DNA of 45,187 bases, from the NCBI GenBank assembly GCA_017535865.1, contig JAFXTM010000049.1, positions 1 to 45,187 of the forward strand. Direction: 5' to 3'. A model generated the notes under the pieces. The model was given only the letters and a program-made list of their open reading frames with translations. It searched no databases and had not been told where the DNA came from. Both the position numbers and the translations under genes were made by a program. Of the stretch, positions 39,246 to 45,187 are shown one piece after another; within the stretch, counting starts at the first letter, position 1, and each line of letters starts with the position of its first letter. The DNA comes from Oscillospiraceae bacterium (GTDB lineage Bacteria; Bacillota; Clostridia; Oscillospirales; Oscillospiraceae).

Positions 39246-40310
39246 TTATTTTCTTTCCCAGAGGACCAGGTCGCCGAGGACGATCCGCTGCACATCGTCG
39301 ATGTCGATCGCGCCGCCCCAGCCGCAGGTCAGATGGACGGCCCCGTCTTTATACGGCGTCGTCAGCGCGCCGCCGGTGGAAAAAGCCGAGCCGTCGGAGA
39401 AAACGATCTCTGCCTCGATGCAGATCTTATCCTCCAGCAGGCTCCAGGGCTCATACGCAGCCCAGTCCGCCTCCGGGGTGTGGAAGGAGGCCGCGCCTTC
39501 GTAGCTCACTTTCCAGACGGCGCTGAAGGGCGTCAGCTCCAGACCGATGATCTCGATATCCTTATCCAGCTCCTCGTCGTGATAGACGGCGCGGCCGAAA
39601 TCGAAGACCCGGCTCTGCTCCCCGGTCAGCGCAAAGGGGACCGGTCCGAAGCTCCGGGGCTCCCCATCCTCCGGGAGCATCTGCACGGCGAGGGGAACGG
39701 CGTCGGTCCCCAGCTCCGTCATGGCCCGCTCCACCATGTTCACGTCCAGAAAGCCCTGCAGCGTCAGGGTCTGCGTCTCTTTGTCGTAGGCGTGTTCCAT
39801 CACCGCGGCGCGGATCTCGTCCGTGCCCGAAAGGGACAGCTCCACCGGGAGCTGCGGCGCGGCGAAGCCGCCGATCTCCGTCCCCTCGATGCACCAGACA
39901 AAGCGCGTTTTGTCCGGGAAGGCGGCCGCTTCCTCCTCCGACACGGGGGAGATGTTGACATAGACGCGCTGCTCCCGCCCGTCGTTGACGGCGGAGAGCA
40001 GGACGAGGCCCTGCCCCTGTCCGTCGGGAACGGCGTATTCCACATAGCTGTCGACCTTGTTTTCCTCGATCCCGAAATCCGCTTTCAGCTCCTGCTGCCG
40101 GACGGTGTGCACGCTCCAAGAGGCGTAAGCCGCGGCTCCCAGCAGGAGGATCAGCGCCGCCGCCAGGGCGAAGGTGAGGATGCGTTTCTTTTTCATGTGT
40201 GAAATCCTTTCCGGGCTTTCCTGCACCGCCACGGGAAGATAGGCTTCCGCTTCGCTGACGTACCGGTCGTCCAACCCGTTCAGCATACGCGTGATCGTTT
40301 CCCGCTTCAT
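39246..40310 (-). CDS. Membrane-anchored partner of sigma factor 4, putative anti-sigma factor
   Basis: 354 residues. The head (1-38) has MLNGLDDRYVSEAEAYLPV, the clearest form of the shared motif, then SPERISHMKKKRI and one helix (about 45-62). The outer 290 residues (VSEEEAAAFPDKTRFVWCIEG, VEYAVPDGQGQGLV, KDGAVHLTCGWGG) resemble the beta-rich DUF4179-like ectodomains linked to sigma factors, but I cannot assign the family firmly. The start overlaps the sigma stop by four bases. Confidence 0.7.
   Translation of the reverse strand: MKRETITRMLNGLDDRYVSEAEAYLPVAVQESPERISHMKKKRILTFALAAALILLLGAAAYASWSVHTVRQQELKADFGIEENKVDSYVEYAVPDGQGQGLVLLSAVNDGREQRVYVNISPVSEEEAAAFPDKTRFVWCIEGTEIGGFAAPQLPVELSLSGTDEIRAAVMEHAYDKETQTLTLQGFLDVNMVERAMTELGTDAVPLAVQMLPEDGEPRSFGPVPFALTGEQSRVFDFGRAVYHDEELDKDIEIIGLELTPFSAVWKVSYEGAASFHTPEADWAAYEPWSLLEDKICIEAEIVFSDGSAFSTGGALTTPYKDGAVHLTCGWGGAIDIDDVQRIVLGDLVLWERK
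40123..40215 (-). repeat. 93-bp perfect direct repeat, copy 2
   Basis: Identical to 38374-38466. The sequence on both sides diverges quickly, so the repeat is an island of identity within older paralogues. Confidence 0.95.
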
Positions 40311-40864
40311 ACAAGAAATCCCTCCTTCTCAAGATAGCGTTTGAGTTTTTTTCGGATACGGAAAAGGCGGACTGTCACGCTGTTGGCGGTGGAATCCGCC
40401 ATCCGGGCAATGTCCGGCAGCGGATCGCCATACCAGTAGCGGCGCGTAAAGAGAAAGCGGTCCGCATAGCTCAGCGTGGCCATAAAGCCGTTGATCGCGG
40501 CGGCGAGTTCTTTCGCTTCGTATGCCGCCTCCACGCTGCCGCCGTCGGACAGGATCGCTTCCAACTCATCCAGCGCGGCGTCATAGCGGCTGTTTCGCTT
40601 CTGCGCCGTGTTGGCGTGATACTTCATCGTCGCAAGATTGCGCGCGATCTTGCAGACGAAGGTCCGCAGCGGCGACGGCCGGTGCGGCGGGACAGCGTTC
40701 CAGACCCCGAGCCAGGTATCGTTCACACACTCCTCGGCGTCCTGCTCGTTCCCCAGGATGTTCCGCGCCACTGCGGTCACGGCGCTGCCGTGTTTTTTGG
40801 CAAGCTCTTCGATCGCCTGTTCCGAGCGCTCAAAAAACAGGTCGATGATCTCCGTGTCTGTCAC
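40307..40864 (-). CDS. ECF-like sigma-70 family sigma factor (module 4)
   Basis: 185 residues from the GTG at 40862-40864 with GAGGTGA seven bases upstream. Region 2: NILGNEQDAEECVNDTWLGVWN; region 4: LSYADRFLFTRRYWYGDPL and helix-turn-helix IARMADSTANSVTVRLFRI. Closest relative is module 3. The stop overlaps the partner start. Confidence 0.92.
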   Translation of the reverse strand: MTDTEIIDLFFERSEQAIEELAKKHGSAVTAVARNILGNEQDAEECVNDTWLGVWNAVPPHRPSPLRTFVCKIARNLATMKYHANTAQKRNSRYDAALDELEAILSDGGSVEAAYEAKELAAAINGFMATLSYADRFLFTRRYWYGDPLPDIARMADSTANSVTVRLFRIRKKLKRYLEKEGFLV

Positions 40865-40885
40865 AGGCTGTCACCTCTTTCCGCT

Positions 40886-40900
40886 CTCACTTCTATACTA
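40886..40900 (-). promoter_or_regulatory. Shared leader box of sigma module 4
   Basis: On the minus strand TAGTATAGAAGTGAG, 36 bases before the GTG start. After the box, both modules 3 and 4 read GGAAAGAGGTGA. Confidence 0.5.
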
Positions 40901-40943
40901 GGGATTTCCGCCAGATCCTTAACAAGAAAGAAACGCAGACGAA

Positions 40944-40980
40944 CAGAGCCCACCGCGCCGAAACGGAGCGGTGGGCTCTG
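40944..40980 (-). terminator. Terminator of the rubrerythrin gene
   Basis: A 13-bp perfect stem (cagagcccaccgc 40944-40956 with gcggtgggctctg 40968-40980). The minus-strand tail is only moderately T-rich (TTCGTCTGCGTTTCTTT). Confidence 0.65.
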
Positions 40981-40998
40981 TCCTGTTCGTTTTTTTGC

Positions 40999-41538
40999 TC
41001 AGTAGTTCGCCTCGTGGACCTCGAAGTAGGCCTGCGGATGATTGCAGACGGGGCAGGTCTCCGGCGCCTTGGTGCCTACCACGATGTGCCCGCAGTTGCG
41101 GCACTCCCAGACCTTGACCTCGCTCTTTTCAAAGACACGCGCGGTCTCGACGTTCTGCAGCAGGGCGCGGTAGCGATCCTCGTGCATCTTTTCGATGGCG
41201 GCGACGCCGCGGAACTTGGCGGCCAGCTCGGGGAAGCCCTCCTCCTCGGCCTCGCGGGCCATACGCTCGTACATATCGGTCCACTCGAAGTTCTCGCCCT
41301 CGGCGGCGTGCAGCAGATTTTCCTCCGTCGTGCCGAGCCCGCCCAGCTCCTTGAACCAGAGCTTCGCGTGTTCCTTCTCATTGTCGGCCGTTTTCAGGAA
41401 CAGGGCCGCGATCTGCTCAAAGCCCTGCTTTTTGGCGGCGGAAGCGAAATAGGTGTATTTGTTGCGCGCCTGGGATTCGCCCGCAAAGGCCTCCCAGAGG
41501 TTCTTTTCCGTTTTGGTGCCAGCGTATTTGTTTGCCAT
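40999..41538 (-). CDS. rbr: Rubrerythrin
   Basis: 179 residues. A diiron ferritin-like domain (about 1-135: [36 protein letters not shown]) is followed by a C-terminal rubredoxin domain with CRNCGH and CPVCNHPQ. It reduces hydrogen peroxide in anaerobes. The ATG at 41536-41538 has AGGAGG upstream; the longer frame is not needed. It has its own strong promoter and a terminator. Confidence 0.96.
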   Translation of the reverse strand: MANKYAGTKTEKNLWEAFAGESQARNKYTYFASAAKKQGFEQIAALFLKTADNEKEHAKLWFKELGGLGTTEENLLHAAEGENFEWTDMYERMAREAEEEGFPELAAKFRGVAAIEKMHEDRYRALLQNVETARVFEKSEVKVWECRNCGHIVVGTKAPETCPVCNHPQAYFEVHEANY

Positions 41539-41569
41539 GGTAAACCCTCCTTGGTATTCGGTTGATCCC

Positions 41570-41598
41570 ACTATACCAATATTTTTCCCCAGCGTCAA
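41570..41598 (-). promoter_or_regulatory. Promoter of the rubrerythrin gene
   Basis: On the minus strand: TTGACG (41593-41598), a 17-bp spacer and TATAGT (41570-41575). A PerR box was looked for and not seen clearly. Confidence 0.8.
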
Positions 41599-41602
41599 CG
41601 GT

Positions 41603-42391
41603 TTATCCGCCGGCGCGGAGCGCCGCGGTCATTTTTGCCGCGTTCTCCCCAAAATACGCAATGTCCCGCTCATACAGCGCGAGATGTCCCGCGTCGATGT
41701 TCTTCCGCATATCCTCGTTGCCGCCCGCGGCCTCATCCCGCATGTAGGCGATCAGGCTCCGAAGCCGTTCGATCATCGCCTCCGGGAGGCGCTCTCTTTC
41801 GTCCGCGCTCAGACCGTAGCCGTCCGCGAACACGCGCAGGCGGCGGAGCTGGCCGGGGAGATCCTCCCGGCACTCCGGGTTCGACGGGGCCATGAACGGA
41901 GTCCATCGATAGGCCGCGTAGGCGAAGTCCCAGAGCCGCGGTCCCGGGTGGAGCGTATCGAAATCGATGATCCCGTACACGTGTCCCACACGAAAGGTCA
42001 CATTGTACGGCGCGAAGTCCCCGTGACACATGACCTCCGCCGGCATGCGGGCCGGCAGCATCCAGCGTTCCTTGCCTGTCAGGCGTTCGACGTATGCCGC
42101 GCCGACATCGTGACAACGGCGCAGCCAGGCCGCCGCCTCCGTCAGGACCGTATCGTTGAAAAGCGCCTCCGGGAGCGGTCCGGGACAAACCTCCCCCTCC
42201 ACGAAGGAGACGACTTCCCTGCCGTCCTCGCGGATCCCGTACGGCACCGGGATATTGTCGACGCCGTTCTCCCGCAGATATTTCAGAAAGGCGTGCACAT
42301 AGGGCGTCCAGGCATTTCCGGGGCGCAGCACCCGGTCAGCCTCTCTCACGATCTTGCCTTCGCGGCCGCCGCTCAGTATCTGCTTTTCCAT
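41603..42391 (-). CDS. Aminoglycoside-phosphotransferase-fold kinase (phosphotransferase)
   Basis: 262 residues. The kinase-like fold shows [14 protein letters not shown] (HGDxxxxN catalytic loop) and [19 protein letters not shown] (metal-binding Asp). The N-terminal part is short and lacks a clear glycine loop. Family members phosphorylate choline, fructosamine, homoserine or antibiotics; nothing here shows a substrate, and it should not be read as a resistance gene. It has its own promoter and lies upstream of rubrerythrin on the same strand. Confidence 0.85.
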   Translation of the reverse strand: MEKQILSGGREGKIVREADRVLRPGNAWTPYVHAFLKYLRENGVDNIPVPYGIREDGREVVSFVEGEVCPGPLPEALFNDTVLTEAAAWLRRCHDVGAAYVERLTGKERWMLPARMPAEVMCHGDFAPYNVTFRVGHVYGIIDFDTLHPGPRLWDFAYAAYRWTPFMAPSNPECREDLPGQLRRLRVFADGYGLSADERERLPEAMIERLRSLIAYMRDEAAGGNEDMRKNIDAGHLALYERDIAYFGENAAKMTAALRAGG

Positions 42392-42422
42392 CCTGTCATC
42401 TCCCTTGCTCGGTATCTGCTCC

Positions 42423-42451
42423 GATTATACCGCAGCAGACGCGGTTTGCCT
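42423..42451 (-). promoter_or_regulatory. Promoter of the phosphotransferase gene
   Basis: On the minus strand: TAGGCA (42446-42451), a 17-bp spacer and TATAAT (42423-42428). Confidence 0.6.
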
Positions 42452-42465
42452 ATATCCCGTGACGA

Positions 42466-42502
42466 CAAAAGAGGTCCGCAAAGAAGCTTTGCGGACCTCT
42501 TT
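42466..42502. terminator. Terminator of the OYE-family reductase gene
   Basis: A 17-bp perfect stem (42466-42482 with 42486-42502) with A-run and T-run built into its foot, so it can act on both strands. It stands 12 bases after the reductase stop codon. Confidence 0.9.
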
Positions 42503-42514
42503 TCGTGCGGATAA

Positions 42515-44674
42515 TCAGATCTTGCGGGCGGTCAGGTTGCCGGCTGTGACAGCCTCCGCGATGTTCCAGGGCTTCTCGCAGTCGCCGACGCAGTAGACCT
42601 CAATGCCGTCCAGGCCCTCGGCGAGCGCCTTGTTGGGCAGCATATCCATGGCCTCGATCACCGTGTCGCAGGCGATCGTGACATCGACGCCCGCCTCGCT
42701 GCCGATGGTGACGGTCCCGTCGCCGACAGCCTTGATCTTCGCGTTCGGCCACAGACGCGTACCGCGGGAATAGAGCATCGGCAGGGTAAAGGTCTTGACC
42801 CAGGAGGACTGGCCCTTGTCGAGCTTGTCCTTGGGATCGGGGCTCACGATCGTGACGTGCTTGCCGTGTGCGTTCAGGAACTGGGCCATATCGACCGCCT
42901 GGCAGCTTCCGCCGACGATCGTGACCTCCTGCCCGACCAGGTCGGCCTTCATGACCGACTCGATGGGCATGACCTTGGTGCCGGCCGTGGACTCCAGCCC
43001 CAGTGTGTCGCGCAGGCCGCCGACAGCAAGGATCACGACATCGGGCGCTTCGGCCTTGATGAAGTCTGCGTCGACCTCTTTCCCGGTGACGACCTTGACG
43101 CCCTTGATCTCCTGCTGACGCTTCAGATAGGCCAGGAAGTCTTCCAGGTTCTCATGCGGCCCCTTGATCACGGAGGCAAAAGGCAGCAGGCCGCCCAGGA
43201 AGCCCTTCTTCTCGTACAGCGTAACATCATAGCCGCGCTCGGCCGCGATGCGGGCTGCCTCCATGCCGCCCGGGCCGCCTCCGACGACCATGACCTTCTT
43301 CTCGCCGTCCGCGGGCAGGGGAATCGGTCCCTCGGGCATGACCTCGCGCCAGGCGCGCTGCGTCGCGACATTGACACGGCAGTGCTCGTAGGTGTTGCCG
43401 TCCTCGTCGTAGTCGAAGTGGCAGTGCAGGCAGCGGGTGCAGGGGGCAATCTCATCATAGCGGAACTCGCGCAGCTTATTGACATACTCGGGCTCGCAGC
43501 AGAGCGAGCGGGTCATCATCATGAAGTCCAGCTTGCCCTCGGCGATCGCGTCGTCGAACATCTTGGGCGCGTGTGCGGGATCCATATAGGTGACGCCGCC
43601 GCAGGGGATGCTGACCGCCTGCTTGACCTCCTGCACGATGTTCAGCAGCAGGCCGCAGCCGGAGTGGTTCGCGACCAGCTTGCCCTGCCAGTGGCGGCTG
43701 AAGTCGAACTGCGCGCCGTAGCCATTGGTGCCCTCGATACCGTAGCCGGTGAAGTAGAGCTCCGAAGCGAACTGGCAGATATGGCGGCCGATGGGACCGA
43801 GACGCAGGTGCAGGCTGTCGGCACCGGCAGCCTCCAGGAGCTTGGCAAAAACACAGCTCTCCTCGACCGTCGTGGCCAGGGAGCTGTCGCCCATATTCTG
43901 GTCGTCCTCCTCGATGACATTCATCAGGACCTGGACGACAAAGTCCTTGCCGCACTTTTCTTTGATGCCCTCGACGATCTCCGTCACGAAGCGGGCGCGG
44001 TTTTCAAAGGACTGCGGGCCGTATTCGTCCTCGCGGGTGTTGCGCAGACGGGAGAAGAAGGTCTGGCCGACGTTGTTGCCTGCGGCGTTGATCTCGACGG
44101 CGTCCAGACCCTGGCTCTGCAGATAAACCGCGGCGCCGATGAAGTCCGCCTGCAGCATGTGGACGTCGTCCAGCGTCATGTCGTGGGAGTTGAAGCTCAT
44201 GGTGGAGAGCTGATAGCCGACATGGCCGCCCAGCGCGTGGATCCTGTCGGCCAGCTCCCGGAAGGGCACCGTGTCCCGCGAGGGACGGCGGGTGTTCGGG
44301 AAGTTGTCATAGAGATCGACAAAGTCCTCGATCCAGATCATATCGACGCCGCCCTTGGCGAAGTCCTCGTAGTAGTGCAGCCATTCCTCCGGATTCCGTC
44401 CCGTGTCGGAACCGGCGGCGGATTTGACCATGCGGTGCTTGATTTCCAGGGGACCGAGCTTCCAGGGGGAGAAAACGTGGCTCAGGTCGGTGTCCCGGCT
44501 GCGGTAGTCATAGTCCTGCGGGTTGAGCCGGGCAATGGCCTCCTGCGGGGTCAGGACCGGCGCCTCCTCGGCATAGGCGGGGACTTCCTTTCCGAGCAGC
44601 CCGGTGACCGCAAGGCCCATCGCGCCTGCGGCGGTCCCCTTCAGGAAATCCCGACGGGAAATTTTGATCGACAT
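42515..44674 (-). CDS. Tat-exported Old-Yellow-Enzyme-family reductase (FMN, 4Fe-4S, FAD)
   Basis: 719 residues. The Tat signal SRRDFLKG (6-13) and a hydrophobic stretch end near PAYAEE (about 33-37). An FMN-binding TIM barrel (about 60-400) follows, with VEINAAGNNVGQTFFSRLRN-type active-site strand. A 4Fe-4S cluster is set by Cys412, 415, 418 and 432. The FAD/NAD part has GGGPGG (465-470) and continues to the end. Layout matches 2,4-dienoyl-CoA reductase and bile-acid enoate reductases, but those are cytoplasmic and lack a Tat signal. Exported relatives are thought to reduce enoates as respiratory acceptors. GGAGG precedes the ATG at 44672-44674. Substrate unknown. Confidence 0.9.
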   Translation of the reverse strand: MSIKISRRDFLKGTAAGAMGLAVTGLLGKEVPAYAEEAPVLTPQEAIARLNPQDYDYRSRDTDLSHVFSPWKLGPLEIKHRMVKSAAGSDTGRNPEEWLHYYEDFAKGGVDMIWIEDFVDLYDNFPNTRRPSRDTVPFRELADRIHALGGHVGYQLSTMSFNSHDMTLDDVHMLQADFIGAAVYLQSQGLDAVEINAAGNNVGQTFFSRLRNTREDEYGPQSFENRARFVTEIVEGIKEKCGKDFVVQVLMNVIEEDDQNMGDSSLATTVEESCVFAKLLEAAGADSLHLRLGPIGRHICQFASELYFTGYGIEGTNGYGAQFDFSRHWQGKLVANHSGCGLLLNIVQEVKQAVSIPCGGVTYMDPAHAPKMFDDAIAEGKLDFMMMTRSLCCEPEYVNKLREFRYDEIAPCTRCLHCHFDYDEDGNTYEHCRVNVATQRAWREVMPEGPIPLPADGEKKVMVVGGGPGGMEAARIAAERGYDVTLYEKKGFLGGLLPFASVIKGPHENLEDFLAYLKRQQEIKGVKVVTGKEVDADFIKAEAPDVVILAVGGLRDTLGLESTAGTKVMPIESVMKADLVGQEVTIVGGSCQAVDMAQFLNAHGKHVTIVSPDPKDKLDKGQSSWVKTFTLPMLYSRGTRLWPNAKIKAVGDGTVTIGSEAGVDVTIACDTVIEAMDMLPNKALAEGLDGIEVYCVGDCEKPWNIAEAVTAGNLTARKI

Positions 44675-44784
44675 TCTTTTTCCTCCTTTTTTGATTTGTC
44701 CGTATACATTGGCGCTGCACGCGAACCCGCCGTGTCAGCGCCTCTCTGTGCCGAGAATATCATAGGGAGGAAAGAAAAGCAAAT

Positions 44785-44817
44785 AAAAAAGCAGAGCCGC
44801 TCTTTCGAGCGGCTCTG
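44785..44817 (-). terminator. Terminator of the rRNA operon
   Basis: An 11-bp perfect stem (44792-44802 with 44807-44817) has a GAAA loop on the minus strand and a T6 run (44785-44790). It lies two bases from the 5S 3' end. Confidence 0.9.
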
Positions 44818-44818
44818 T

Positions 44819-44935
<117 letters not shown>

Positions 44936-45007
44936 ATTCAGGGTTTGTACCCTGAAAACTAAACAGGGAAGGGGAAGAAGTAAGGCAGAACCTGCATAAG
45001 ATCTTTG

Positions 45008-45187
45008 TAGGTCAAGCCCTCGGGCTATTAGTACCGGTAGGCTGAACACATTACTGTGCGTACACCGCCGGCCTATCAACGAGGTAGTCTTCCTCGGCCC
45101 TTACTCCTTATGGATGGGAGATCTTATCTTAGGGGGAGTTTCACGCTTAGATGCCTTCAGCGTTTATCTCGTCCAGACGTAGCTACC
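45008..45187 (-). rRNA. rrl: 23S ribosomal RNA, 3' end only
   Basis: The last about 180 nt are visible. The minus strand contains GGTACTAATAGCCCGAGGG and GGCTTGACC at the 3' end, with CTAAGCGTGAAACTCCCC upstream. It is cut by the right edge of the window. The order 23S-5S on the minus strand means the operon is transcribed leftward. The 72-base spacer to 5S has a hairpin (ttcaggg 44938-44944 with ccctgaa) and no tRNA. Confidence 0.93.

Noticed and set aside
41603-42391. Antibiotic resistance gene
   Set aside because: Only the general phosphotransferase fold is recognisable; no residue pattern of a known resistance enzyme is visible.
44936-45007. tRNA gene between 23S and 5S
   Set aside because: Only 72 bases with one short hairpin and no cloverleaf or GTTCRA-type arm.

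Overview
The window comes from a high-GC (by eye above 60 %) anaerobic, spore-forming Bacillota, most likely a Clostridia of the Oscillospiraceae type. Evidence: a ylm-type division cluster in Bacillus order (yggS/ylmE, sepF, divIVA, ileS, lspA, ylyB), a YlmC/YmxH-family sporulation protein, rubrerythrin, an Fe-S/FMN/FAD reductase, Hfq beside mutL-miaA, and strong sigma-A style promoters. The assignment is inference from gene content; species cannot be named.

Layout. 1-1026: 3' part of a solute-binding protein. 1187-4495: large lipoprotein flavoenzyme (duplicated N-terminal domain, FMN-binding domain, fumarate-reductase-like FAD domain). 4648-5448 (-): MscS channel. 5599-7016: ECF sigma factor/membrane partner module 1. 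7077-8760 (-): folC-ruvX. 8883-10119: ABM-domain protein and AEC transporter. 10266-11592: TetR regulator and CPBP protease. 11795-12943: ParB/Noc-like protein and YlmC/YmxH-like protein. 13027-14647: inositol-monophosphatase-like protein and alpha/beta hydrolase. 14775-16957: sigma module 2. 17013-20088: pyridoxamine kinase (-), divergent C-terminally short MocR regulator and threonine aldolase. 20149-26599 (-): miaB-mutS-CPBP-trmO-DUF2804, tightly overlapped. 26725-31227: mutL-miaA-hfq, a membrane-anchored HlyD-like protein and yggS. 31253-37706: sepF, divIVA, ileS, lspA with a 220-residue charged tail, ylyB, and a small membrane protein. 37782-40864 (-): sigma modules 3 and 4 in tandem. 40999-42391 (-): rubrerythrin and a phosphotransferase. 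42515-44674 (-): Tat-exported Old-Yellow-Enzyme-type reductase. 44819-45187 (-): 5S and the 3' end of 23S rRNA.

The main theme is four paralogous two-gene modules. Each has a 185-residue ECF-like sigma factor whose stop overlaps (ATGA) the start of a single-pass membrane protein. That partner has a very short cytoplasmic head with an LDDR-type motif and an unrelated outer domain. The four share a leader box (TAGTATA-GGGTGA type) about 28-36 nt before the start. Modules 3 and 4 share a perfect 93-bp repeat over the membrane anchor. This looks like an expandable envelope-sensing family with interchangeable ectodomains and a minimal anti-sigma segment; the sensing and anti-sigma roles are inferred.

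A second theme is extracytoplasmic flavin reduction: the FMN/FAD lipoprotein at the left and the Tat-exported OYE-family enzyme at the right both have export signals and look like terminal reductases working outside the membrane. No gap between genes exceeds about 300 bases; the intergenic spaces mostly hold terminators and promoters, listed below. No mobile element, phage gene, CRISPR array or tRNA was seen.
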